Positions 27,154 to 35,271 of a stretch of 64,000 bases of DNA are shown here, piece by piece. The stretch lies in contig NC_014614.1 of NCBI RefSeq assembly GCF_000196455.1, positions 944,501 through 1,008,500 of the forward strand. Direction: 5' to 3'. The translations under genes and the position numbers were made by a program. A model generated the notes under the pieces. That model was not told the origin of the DNA, did no database searches, and saw nothing but the letters and a program-made list of their open reading frames with translations. This stretch comes from Acetoanaerobium sticklandii. Lineage in GTDB: Bacteria > Bacillota > Clostridia > Peptostreptococcales > Filifactoraceae. Position 1 is the stretch's first letter, and each line of letters starts with the position of its first letter.

Positions 27154-28353
27154 ATGATAAGCATTCAAAATGCGCTTGAAATAATTTTAGAGGAAACTAA
27201 GCTACAGCCCACACAAGAGGTAGGCATTTTAGAAGCCAGCGGTTATATTTTAGCACAAGACATCTTTTCAAAGGACACATTGCCTCCATTTAACAAATCA
27301 GCAATGGATGGATATGCCTATAATATGGATAAAGCTAATGATGCTAAAACTCTTAAAGTAGTAGCTCTAGTAAAAGCTGGTGACTATTATGAAAAAGAGT
27401 TAAATTCAGGTGAAGCTGTAAAAATTATGACAGGAGCGCCAGTTCCAGCTAGTGCAGATACGGTTATAGAAATTGAGAAAGTAAAGGCTGAGAAAGACAC
27501 GATAATAATTGAATCACCAGTAAAAAAAGGAAGTAATATTATTTTTAAAGGAGAAGAACTTGTTTCGGGAGATTTAGTTTTAGAAACAGGGAAGCAAATT
27601 ACTCCAGCAGATATTGGGCTATTGGCATCTTTAGGATATCCTAGAGTTTCAATATATAAACCTCCCACAGTAGCATGCCTAGTTACAGGCGATGAATTAG
27701 TGGATATAGATCAAGAAATATCAAAAGGAAAGATACGAAACTGCAATACTTATACACTTGAGGCAATGATAAACCAAATAAAAGCAGTTCCAGTAGCGTT
27801 TGACATAATTCCAGATGATAAAGAGGTGCTGAAAGCTACTGTTTTGAAAGCCTTTGAGACTTGTGATTTTGTAGTTAGCACAGGAGGAGCTTCTGTTGGA
27901 GACTTTGATTTCGTGCTAGAGGTGTTAGAAGAAATTGGCGCTGAAATAAAATTTACAAAGGTTGCTATTAAGCCTGGAAAGCCAATAACCTTTGCTAAGT
28001 ACAAAAATAAATTGTTTTTCAGTCTTCCAGGAAATCCAATGTCTGTAATCACGGCTTTTGAACAATTTGTAAAACCAAGCCTAAGACAATCCATGGGAAA
28101 TATGACTATGGAGCATGTAGAAACTATACCAATGAAAATAGGGGATGGGTTTAAGCTAAGAAAAGGAAGAACTAAATATATCTTCGTAAATGTTGAAAAG
28201 GTCGGTGACGAATATATAGCTTACAATACTAGCTCTCAATGCTCAAACCACCTTATGACTGTATCAAAATCAGATGCAGTGCTTATAATTCCAGAGAATA
28301 TCGAGGATGTAAATAAAGGGGATATTCACAATGGCAGATTTATTTTTAAATAG
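27154..28353 (+). CDS. moeA: Molybdopterin molybdenumtransferase MoeA
   Basis: A 399-aa MoeA that inserts Mo (or W) into adenylylated molybdopterin. The family signatures are seen: LPPFNKSAMDGYA, IMTGAPVPASADTVI, GKIRNCNTYTL, the MPT-binding VVSTGGASVGDFDF and FSLPGNPMSV, then a C-terminal beta domain. The ATG at 27154 follows GAGGTGA; a longer in-frame ATG at 27124 lacks a site. Its 3' end overlaps fdhD by 23 bases, so both belong to one operon with the polyferredoxin and hydrogenase that follow. Confidence 0.94.
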   Translation: MISIQNALEIILEETKLQPTQEVGILEASGYILAQDIFSKDTLPPFNKSAMDGYAYNMDKANDAKTLKVVALVKAGDYYEKELNSGEAVKIMTGAPVPASADTVIEIEKVKAEKDTIIIESPVKKGSNIIFKGEELVSGDLVLETGKQITPADIGLLASLGYPRVSIYKPPTVACLVTGDELVDIDQEISKGKIRNCNTYTLEAMINQIKAVPVAFDIIPDDKEVLKATVLKAFETCDFVVSTGGASVGDFDFVLEVLEEIGAEIKFTKVAIKPGKPITFAKYKNKLFFSLPGNPMSVITAFEQFVKPSLRQSMGNMTMEHVETIPMKIGDGFKLRKGRTKYIFVNVEKVGDEYIAYNTSSQCSNHLMTVSKSDAVLIIPENIEDVNKGDIHNGRFIFK

Positions 28354-29209
28354 AAAAACTAATAATCCTATGGACTTAAGTTCAAGCGAGGATTGCATAA
28401 AAGTAAGTGGAATTATCAAGCTAAATAGTGGAAGCTTTAGCATATGCGAGGATTATCTGATAATAGAGCAGAAAATAGAATTAAAAATCTATCAAAATGA
28501 TAAGCTTGTAGCTACGAATGCATTTTATTGCAGCCCCACATATATAAAGGAACTAGTTGTTGGATATTTAGTGAGCTTTGATATTATATCCAATTTCGAT
28601 GATATAAAAAACCTCAGCATAAGCGAAGACAAGAGTGAAGCTATAGTAGAGCTAAGCGAGAATGTTAGAAAAAAAATTGATGATTTAGAGGATGATAATG
28701 TAAGATTTTTCAATCCCAATTTAATTTTTGAGTCTATGCAAAAAAATTTATCTTACTCAAAGCTTTTTTCAAAAACTGGGGGAGCACATTGTATTGGATT
28801 TTTAGATACAAATAGTTATATTAAAGCTTTTGAGGACGTAGGAAGGCATAATGCCCTCGATAAATTAATAGGTCATATTTCAATAATGAAAATCAATCCA
28901 AAAGACATAGCTATTATAACAAGTGGAAGGCTTTCTCAAGATATGGCTCTGAAATGCATAAACGCAGGAATTAAGACGATTTTTACAAAGTCAGCACCTA
29001 CAAGTATGGCATTTGAGCTTTGCAAAGCACACCAAATAACTTTAGTAGGCTTTGTACGTAACTCAAGGCTTAATATATATAATCAAGGGGCTTATAGTAA
29101 GATTATCAACGAAGATGCAATTGAAATGGTTTTTAGTGAAGCAAAGATTGATACTAAAAACCGAAGATATAAAGTTCTAAAGGACACAGCGATTTTCTTA
29201 AATAGATAA
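28331..29209 (+). CDS. fdhD: FdhD-like sulfur-transfer protein for formate dehydrogenase
   Basis: A 292-aa FdhD homologue; FdhD passes sulfur from a cysteine desulfurase to the bis-pterin cofactor of formate dehydrogenase. Seen: FYCSPTYIKELVVGYL, SKTGGAHCIGFLD, EDVGRHNALDKLIG and TSGRLSQDMALKC, all family hallmarks. Odd point: the Cys-x-x-Cys loop used for sulfur relay in E. coli FdhD is not visible at the expected place (VRFFNPNLIFESM region), and a lone Cys in GGAHC is nearby. It starts inside the end of moeA, with AAAGGGG as the ribosome site. Confidence 0.9.
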   Translation: MADLFLNRKTNNPMDLSSSEDCIKVSGIIKLNSGSFSICEDYLIIEQKIELKIYQNDKLVATNAFYCSPTYIKELVVGYLVSFDIISNFDDIKNLSISEDKSEAIVELSENVRKKIDDLEDDNVRFFNPNLIFESMQKNLSYSKLFSKTGGAHCIGFLDTNSYIKAFEDVGRHNALDKLIGHISIMKINPKDIAIITSGRLSQDMALKCINAGIKTIFTKSAPTSMAFELCKAHQITLVGFVRNSRLNIYNQGAYSKIINEDAIEMVFSEAKIDTKNRRYKVLKDTAIFLNR

Positions 29210-29231
29210 TAAAAATAAAGGGGAGAAGGAT

Positions 29232-29789
29232 ATGAGAAATGAAATTAGCAGTTTTGTAATTGCTGATCCTACGAAATGTGTAGGCTGCAGAACATGTGAA
29301 TTGGCTTGTTTTACAGTTCACAATTCAAAGAATGAAACAAGGTACACTGTAGGTACAGTAAAAACTCCAGTGATACCAAGATTATTCTTAGTAAAGGACG
29401 AGGACTTTGCTATGCCTGTGCAGTGTAGACATTGCGAAGATGCTCCATGTGCAAATAGCTGCCCAGTCAATGCTATCAAGAAAGTTGATAATGCTATTGT
29501 AGTCGATGAAAAGCTATGTATAGGCTGCAAAACTTGTATCTTAGCTTGTCCTTTTGGAGCATTAGAGCTACTTCCAGAGTACAAAGAAGCTCAAGAAGTA
29601 CAGCAATATGGTCTTGAAGAGCCTAAGAAAATAGCTTATAAATGTGATTTGTGTAGCAAAATGGATGGATATGCATGTATAGAGGCCTGTCCAAAGGATG
29701 CTCTTAGTCTCGTGGAGCCTGCACTTGATAAAAAGACTAAGAATCTAAAAGCGGCATTAAGCATTTTAGAAACTATGAAAAACTTATAA
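29232..29789 (+). CDS. HycB/HydN-like polyferredoxin subunit (hydrogenase side)
   Basis: A 185-aa protein with four [4Fe-4S] binding sets: CVGCRTCELAC, CRHCEDAPCANSCP, CIGCKTCILACP and CDLCSKMDGYACIEACP. It is a clear paralogue of the protein at 19917. It has a longer C-terminal helix (KKTKNLKAALSILETMKNL); in filamentous hydrogen-dependent CO2 reductase the HycB3 subunit polymerises through a C-terminal helix, so this one is the HycB3 candidate. It lies between fdhD and hydA with short gaps and GGGGAG ribosome sites. Confidence 0.9.
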   Translation: MRNEISSFVIADPTKCVGCRTCELACFTVHNSKNETRYTVGTVKTPVIPRLFLVKDEDFAMPVQCRHCEDAPCANSCPVNAIKKVDNAIVVDEKLCIGCKTCILACPFGALELLPEYKEAQEVQQYGLEEPKKIAYKCDLCSKMDGYACIEACPKDALSLVEPALDKKTKNLKAALSILETMKNL

Positions 29790-29803
29790 CAGGGGGGAAA
29801 ATC

Positions 29804-31174
29804 ATGGCTGTTTTAATAGATCAAGAACTATGTACAGGATGTAAGATGTGCTCGGATGTTTGTCCAGTGGATGCAATAAGCGGTGATGCTGGAAAGCCTC
29901 AGTCAATAGATGAAAATAAATGTGTTTTATGTGGTCAATGTGTACAGATGTGTAGCTCATTTGCCTCTGTTTTTGACGAGGAAATAGAACCAATTGAGAA
30001 AAAGCTATCAGATAGAAAGATGCTAAAAGGTATAAAAGAGCCTTTGTTTGCAGCTTATTATGATAACAACATACATAAAGTAGTAGATATATTAAATGAT
30101 AAGAATCAGTTTTCAGTAGTTCAGTGTGCACCAGCTGTAAGAGTTGCAATTGCAGAAGATTTTGGAATGGATTTAGGAAGCCTAACTCCTGGAAAAATGG
30201 CTGCAGCACTTAGAAAATTAGGATTTGATAGGGTGTATGATACAAACTTCTCAGCTGATTTAACTATCATGGAAGAAGGAACAGAGCTAATTGAAAGAGT
30301 TACAAAAAATGAAAAGCTACCTATGTTTACTTCATGCTGTCCAGCATGGGTAAAATACATGGAGCAATCACATCCAGAGTATTTAGACCATCTATCAACT
30401 TGTAAATCTCCTCAGCAAATGGCTGGAGCTATATTTAAAACTTACGGTGCAAAGCTAGATAACAAATCAGCAAAGGATATAGCTAGTGTATCAATAATGC
30501 CATGCACATGTAAAAGCTTTGAAAGTGAAAGAACAGAAATGAATAGCAGTGGAGAAAGAGATGTAGATGTTGTACTTACAACTAGAGAGCTTGCTTATTT
30601 GATAAAAGAAATGGATATTGATTTCGTAAATCTTCAAGAAGAAAATTTTGATCAGCCTCTTGGTAATTATACTGGAGCAGGAAATATCTTTGGTGTTACT
30701 GGTGGCGTTATGGAAGCGGCAATTAGAACAGGCTATGAGCTAATCACAAATCAACCAATTGATAACGTAGATGTTGTAGCTGTAAGAGGAAATAAAAACT
30801 TCAGCGAATCTATAATCAAGGTAGGAGATTTAGAACTAAAAGTAGCTGTAGTTGCAGGCCTAAAAAACGTAGAGCCTATAATAGAAGCTATGAAAAATGG
30901 AAAAGCTGATTATCACTTTGTAGAAGTTATGACATGTCCAGAGGGATGTATAAGTGGTGGAGGACAGCCAAAAGTACTGCTTCCTAAGCATAAACCTATG
31001 GCATATGAAAATAGAATAAGTGGAACCTATCAGCACGATAGTGAAAGCAAGCTTAGAAAATCTCATGAAAATCCAGCAATTAAAAAGCTATACAAAGATT
31101 TTCTAAAAAATCCTCTTGGCCATAAATCACATGAACTACTTCATACAAAATATTATTCAAGAAAAGATAAGTAG
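29804..31174 (+). CDS. hydA: [FeFe]-hydrogenase catalytic subunit
   Basis: A 456-aa [FeFe]-hydrogenase. Two N-terminal [4Fe-4S] sites (CTGCKMCSDVCP and CVLCGQCVQMC) precede the H-cluster domain with its three signatures: TSCCPAW (L1), MPCTCKSFE (L2, with an extra Cys where many have Ala) and EVMTCPEGCISGGGQP (L3). The short two-cluster N-terminus is that of the HydA2 type found in hydrogen-dependent CO2 reductase, not of the large NAD-linked or ferredoxin-linked forms. The [2Fe] subcluster requires HydE, HydF and HydG, encoded 4-8 kb downstream on the other strand. Confidence 0.95.
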   Translation: MAVLIDQELCTGCKMCSDVCPVDAISGDAGKPQSIDENKCVLCGQCVQMCSSFASVFDEEIEPIEKKLSDRKMLKGIKEPLFAAYYDNNIHKVVDILNDKNQFSVVQCAPAVRVAIAEDFGMDLGSLTPGKMAAALRKLGFDRVYDTNFSADLTIMEEGTELIERVTKNEKLPMFTSCCPAWVKYMEQSHPEYLDHLSTCKSPQQMAGAIFKTYGAKLDNKSAKDIASVSIMPCTCKSFESERTEMNSSGERDVDVVLTTRELAYLIKEMDIDFVNLQEENFDQPLGNYTGAGNIFGVTGGVMEAAIRTGYELITNQPIDNVDVVAVRGNKNFSESIIKVGDLELKVAVVAGLKNVEPIIEAMKNGKADYHFVEVMTCPEGCISGGGQPKVLLPKHKPMAYENRISGTYQHDSESKLRKSHENPAIKKLYKDFLKNPLGHKSHELLHTKYYSRKDK

Positions 31175-31187
31175 AAATAACTAAAGT

Positions 31188-31234
31188 AAAGCACTAGAAT
31201 AGCTCTCATCGAATAAGAGTATTCTAGTGCTTTT
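31188..31234 (+). terminator. Terminator after hydA
   Basis: AAAGCACTAGAATA ... TATTCTAGTGCTTTT stem, with an inner CTC/GAG stem and a T-run. Confidence 0.85.
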
Positions 31235-31364
31235 ATTTATAAACATTTATAAGGAGAATTTATTTTGATTTTAAAAACAAACGATGAAAATTAAGCATTA
31301 GTTAAGTATAATGGTAGTATAGAAGTAAATAAACTAGTAATTATAAATGAAAAGTGGTGACTAT

Positions 31365-31886
31365 ATGAATATAGACAATTTATATTCTCCAGAAGAAGCA
31401 GGGCAGATATTAAAAATATCTAAATACACTATTTATGAGATGATAAAAAGAGGAGAACTCACTGCTCATCAAGTAGGACGGCATATAAGGATATCAGATT
31501 CTCAGCTAAAAGCATATTTATCTCAGCTAAAAGGTTCCCAAAATATTTTTTCGGGGACAGTTATTCATAAGGATGATGAAATTTTTGTTGATATTGGGCA
31601 GGTTTTAATTAGAGTAAACACAACTTTATCTGGAGATGTAAAAATATCAGTGGATCCAGATGATATAATATTAAGCAAGCAAGATGTCATTTGCAGTGCA
31701 AGAAATATTCACAAAGGAAAAGTTATAGATATAAAAGAGGACGATATGAACATGAGAATTACACTTGATATAGGAGCACCTATAAAAGCTGTAATAACAA
31801 AAACATCATATAAAGAGATGAACATAAATATTGGGGATGAACTTTTTACTATATTTAAAGCTTTATCAGTTAAAGCCTTTAAATAG
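31365..31886 (+). CDS. HTH-TOBE molybdate/tungstate-responsive regulator
   Basis: A 173-aa protein with an N-terminal excisionase/MerR-like helix-turn-helix (YSPEEAGQILKISKYTIYEM, GELTAHQVGRHIRIS) and a C-terminal TOBE/Mop-like beta domain (VDPDDIILSKQ, NIHKGKVIDIKEDDM, GAPIKAVITKTS). TOBE domains bind molybdate or tungstate, so this is a probable oxyanion-responsive regulator of the surrounding genes. The ATG at 31365 follows AAGTGGTGA; ATG 31347 has no site. It precedes mobA by 21 bases. Confidence 0.85.
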   Translation: MNIDNLYSPEEAGQILKISKYTIYEMIKRGELTAHQVGRHIRISDSQLKAYLSQLKGSQNIFSGTVIHKDDEIFVDIGQVLIRVNTTLSGDVKISVDPDDIILSKQDVICSARNIHKGKVIDIKEDDMNMRITLDIGAPIKAVITKTSYKEMNINIGDELFTIFKALSVKAFK

Positions 31887-31907
31887 ATTTACAAAGGGAG
31901 AGTTTCT

Positions 31908-32498
31908 ATGAGAGATTTTGGTAGTGCAGTTGTACTTGCTGGGGGAAGATCTAGTCGCATGGGATTTGACAAGAGCACCATGGTATTGCAGAACAAAAAA
32001 TTAATTGAGAGCACCATAAAAAAGCTAGATAGTTTATTTGATGACATAATAATATCAGTAGATAGCTTAGAAAAAAAATCAGTATTCAATCATGATAAAA
32101 TAGCCGTTGATAAAGTAAAGGGTGTTGGACCACTAGGAGGAATGATTTCGGCTCTTGAAATGGCTCAAAGCGATAAACTTTTTGTAATACCTTGTGATAT
32201 GCCAGTTATAGACACAAAATATATAAGCTTTATGATGAAATATATGGATGATAATGAAATTATCTTATCAGAAAAAAAAGGATATTTTGAGCCTTTTCCT
32301 GGATTTTACTCCAAAAGCTTGATTCCAAGAATTGATGAACTTATAAATCAAAATAGACGCTCGATTAGGGCTATATTTGAGTGCTCAAGAACAAAAGTAA
32401 TTTCAGAATCTGAGTGGAAGAAGCTTGGATTTAGCGAAGAAATATTTACGAATCTCAATACTACCCAGGATGTAGAAAAATATTTAAGCTATAAATGA
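31908..32498 (+). CDS. mobA: Molybdenum cofactor guanylyltransferase
   Basis: A 196-aa MobA-type nucleotidyltransferase that converts Mo-pterin to the GMP dinucleotide form used by the bis-MGD FdhF. Signatures: LAGGRSSRMGFDKS near residue 10 (GTP-binding loop), GPLGGMISALE and the metal-binding IPCDMPVID. It starts 21 bases after the HTH-TOBE gene, with GGGAGAG as ribosome site. Confidence 0.93.
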   Translation: MRDFGSAVVLAGGRSSRMGFDKSTMVLQNKKLIESTIKKLDSLFDDIIISVDSLEKKSVFNHDKIAVDKVKGVGPLGGMISALEMAQSDKLFVIPCDMPVIDTKYISFMMKYMDDNEIILSEKKGYFEPFPGFYSKSLIPRIDELINQNRRSIRAIFECSRTKVISESEWKKLGFSEEIFTNLNTTQDVEKYLSYK

Positions 32499-32637
32499 TT
32501 AAAACTGATATAAATATTGTATAATTACTATGATAGAAAAAATAAATTTTTTAGTGTAAGTATAAAAAGGTTTTTATGTTAATTAAAAATCTTTGCTTAA
32601 TTAAAGTATAAAAAATTAAAATTAATGGGAGGAAAAA

Positions 32638-33165
32638 ATGGAAAAAATGTCGACCAGAATGATGGTAGAGGCAGGAATAATGATTGCTCTTGCCCAAATC
32701 TTAAGCTATGTAAAGATATTTGAAGCCCCTTATGGAGGTTCAGTTACTGCAGGAAGTATGGTACCCATAATAATATTTTCGCTTAGATGGGGATTTAAAA
32801 ATGGTTTATTAACAGGGCTTGCTTATGGAGCTCTTCAGTTTATACTAGGTCCAAAATATAGCTATCATATAGTATCTTTATTATTTGATTATTTTATAGC
32901 ATTTTCAGTTTTAGGCTTTGCTGGTCTTTTTAACAACACTAGAGCAGGTAGCTTAGTTGGAAGTGGATTTGGTGTATTTTTAAGATTTGTGTGCCATGTT
33001 ATATCAGGGGTAGTGGTGTTTGGAGCATATGCTCCTGAAACTATGAATCCAGTTTGGTATTCTATAGTATACAATGCAGGCTATTTATTACCAGAAATGG
33101 CAATATCTCTATTTATAGTAGGAATTTTATATGCACCACTTAAAAAGGCTTCACCTGTTAGCTAA
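32638..33165 (+). CDS. thiT: Thiamin ECF transporter S-component ThiT
   Basis: A 175-aa membrane protein with about six segments. APYGGSVTAGSMVPI and SLRWGFKNGLLTGLAYGALQ (typical ThiT core), plus GFGVFLRFVCHVISGVVVFG, match the thiamin-binding S-component that works with the shared EcfAA'T module, not present in this window. The 140-base leader was checked for the TPP aptamer cores (CTGAGA and ACCTGATCTGGATAAT) and has neither, so control differs from most thiT genes. RBS GGGAGG. Confidence 0.88.
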   Translation: MEKMSTRMMVEAGIMIALAQILSYVKIFEAPYGGSVTAGSMVPIIIFSLRWGFKNGLLTGLAYGALQFILGPKYSYHIVSLLFDYFIAFSVLGFAGLFNNTRAGSLVGSGFGVFLRFVCHVISGVVVFGAYAPETMNPVWYSIVYNAGYLLPEMAISLFIVGILYAPLKKASPVS

Positions 33166-33272
33166 TTAAGGGTTTTATTATGGCTTTTTATGCTATATAA
33201 TATAAAAATGAGCAATTTAGAATTGCTGATTATTTCTTAGAATATATGGTATATGAAAGGATGAATATCAAA

Positions 33273-33779
33273 ATGGCTCTTTATGAAGCATGGAAAAAAG
33301 AGGCTTACGAACCAAAGTCTGAGGCTGAATACGAAAGCTTTTGGCAGGAATATCTACCAAAAGAACAAAAAATATATGAGTATCTGCTTTCTAATAAAGA
33401 TGAAAAGGTTTCAGGTAAGTTAAAGGATTTAGCAGAAAGATTCGAAATCGATACTAAAACCTTTGTTGGTTTTATGGATGGAATAAACACTAGCTTAGTA
33501 TCTGAGTATGACGTTGAAAATCTAGAAGAAGATAGTGAAATAACTCTAGATGTGGATATGGAAAAATTGTATTTCAATATGCATGATGCAAAGGCTGACT
33601 GGCTATACACATTACCACAGTGGGAAGAGCTTCTTACTAAGGAAAAAAGAGAAGAAATAGAAAAAGAATACAAAAAGAGCAAGACTATAGTAAAAGGCGA
33701 TAGAATAGGAAGAAATGATCCTTGTACTTGTGGCAGCGGAAAAAAATACAAAAAATGCTGCGGAAAAGATGAAAATTAA
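33273..33779 (+). CDS. SEC-C motif protein
   Basis: A protein of about 168 aa: an acidic, helical body (EAWKKEAYEPKSEAEYESFW ... ) and a C-terminal SEC-C zinc motif, GRNDPCTCGSGKKYKKCCG, like that at the end of SecA. Proteins of this kind often bind ribosomes or SecB-type partners; the role here is unknown. GAAAGG precedes the chosen ATG; in-frame ATGs at 33246 and 33261 would add nine or four residues. Single gene with its own terminator. Confidence 0.82.
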   Translation: MALYEAWKKEAYEPKSEAEYESFWQEYLPKEQKIYEYLLSNKDEKVSGKLKDLAERFEIDTKTFVGFMDGINTSLVSEYDVENLEEDSEITLDVDMEKLYFNMHDAKADWLYTLPQWEELLTKEKREEIEKEYKKSKTIVKGDRIGRNDPCTCGSGKKYKKCCGKDEN

Positions 33780-33797
33780 TAACTAAAATACACAATG

Positions 33798-33844
33798 AAA
33801 AAATCCTCTATGAGCTTATTAAAAGACATAGAGGACTTTTTATT
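33798..33844 (+). terminator. Terminator after the SEC-C gene
   Basis: AATCCTCTATG ... CATAGAGGACTTTTTAT stem and T-run. Confidence 0.8.
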
Positions 33845-33903
33845 TTGTATACAAGTAAAGTTTTCAAGACTGATTGACTATATAATAATCACTGGTTTGG
33901 TTC

Positions 33904-35082
33904 TTATTCAGATGGGATATCGTTATTTGTCATAAAGTAAGGGGCTCTAAAATCTGCAAAAATAAGTAGATTTGATAAAAATAAATTATATTTTGAAGCC
34001 AACCTAGAATTGTTAATATCTATAAGCTCGTGTCCTCGATAATAAGTTTTTAGAGGTCCCAGTGAACGTGTGAAGTTGAAATCTACATCACGTTCAATTC
34101 GAAAATCTTTGCCTTCAAAGATTAAAATTCCTTTAGTAGCTTCGTGAAGTGGTAAATTTTTTTGAGTTTCATTAGAATATTTTTTCATTTTGAAGAAAAA
34201 AATAAAGTCTTTAGGTGGAGCAATTGAAGTGTCAATTAACTTTCCAGTTCTCATATTCATAGTAGTATTACTACTCCAATGTTTCTGATAATCGTGATAA
34301 CAACCACCTGTGCTACTTTCTATTTCATCAAAATCAGATTCAGTTATAGACTCACAATTCCATTCTTTCACTAAATCATGTACTGTAGATTTGAGGAGTT
34401 TATGCATATGTTCACTTTGATGATAATATTTAGAATTGTAGTAAGTGAAACGAAAATCCTCAGGATTACCATAATTTTTGTTGATTTCAGATCCTTCAGT
34501 ATAGTTTGCATTGTAAGAAAATCTAACATTACTTATTTGCATAGATGAATAGAAATCTTTTAGAAGTTTGCTTTGCCCAGCAGGGTAAGTAATTAATTCA
34601 TCTTCAAGCAAAGTTTGGTAAAAACGTAAATCTTTAAAAGTTTTCTTTAAGTCGTTAATAGCATCTATGTCGGTTGTTTTTCCTTTGGAATACTCTTCCA
34701 TAATCTTCATTATTTTATCGTTAAAAGTATCTGCAATAGACATATAGAGGTCAAACCCAGTTTTTTGTGACTTTTGCAAAAATATATCTAAATCAGCCTC
34801 AATTTGAGCATCTGTTCTTTCTGGTTCGTTATACGCTTGTCTAATTTGTTCATATAGTTTACTGCGGCTTTCTATAGTATTGTTTAAAGTATCTAGCTGA
34901 GCATAAATTATTTTTTTCCCTTGATATAATGCATAGTTGCAGTTATATGGCATACCTCTTGAGTATTCATCAGTTTGTGGCCTTAGGATAGTATCTGTTT
35001 TTTTATTTGCAAAAATATTGTAATTGTCATATAGATAATTATATTTTGGAACAGTAGAATTCGTATTATTCAATGGATTCAT
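33904..35082 (-). CDS. Protein of unknown function, isolated gene
   Basis: A 392-aa protein I do not recognise. It starts at the ATG (MNPLNN) with AAGGAGG seven bases before; a longer frame to 35121 lacks a site. It is hydrophilic, rich in Asn, Tyr, Lys and Asp, with no signal peptide or membrane segment. A helical segment lies around residues 60-190. A Tyr/His-rich part (TYYNSKYYHQSEHMHKLL) and GGCYHDYQKHW follow. Two Cys in the middle do not form a known motif. The C-terminal half looks beta-rich. It lies alone between the SEC-C terminator and the hydrogenase maturation operon, and its composition is more A/T-rich and Asn-rich than its neighbours, suggesting a late arrival. Confidence 0.7.
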   Translation of the reverse strand: MNPLNNTNSTVPKYNYLYDNYNIFANKKTDTILRPQTDEYSRGMPYNCNYALYQGKKIIYAQLDTLNNTIESRSKLYEQIRQAYNEPERTDAQIEADLDIFLQKSQKTGFDLYMSIADTFNDKIMKIMEEYSKGKTTDIDAINDLKKTFKDLRFYQTLLEDELITYPAGQSKLLKDFYSSMQISNVRFSYNANYTEGSEINKNYGNPEDFRFTYYNSKYYHQSEHMHKLLKSTVHDLVKEWNCESITESDFDEIESSTGGCYHDYQKHWSSNTTMNMRTGKLIDTSIAPPKDFIFFFKMKKYSNETQKNLPLHEATKGILIFEGKDFRIERDVDFNFTRSLGPLKTYYRGHELIDINNSRLASKYNLFLSNLLIFADFRAPYFMTNNDIPSE

Positions 35083-35271
35083 TATGATATCCTCCTTAGA
35101 ATTTAAAATAAAAAGAGACATTTATTAATATGTATCGTCTAGTTAATAGAAAATATATATAAATTATTGATAATTATTATACAAAACAAAAAACCTTATT
35201 TTAGATGTATTTTATCTAAAACAAGGTTAAGATTTTCTAAAAAAAATATAATGATTACAACTTATATGTTT

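Noticed and set aside
29802..30209. Long antisense open frame opposite hydA
   Set aside because: Leu/His-rich translation, no ribosome site, and hydA on the other strand has all three H-cluster motifs; it is a shadow.
32499..32637. TPP riboswitch before thiT
   Set aside because: Neither CTGAGA nor the ACCTGATCTGGATAAT-type core is present on the plus strand.
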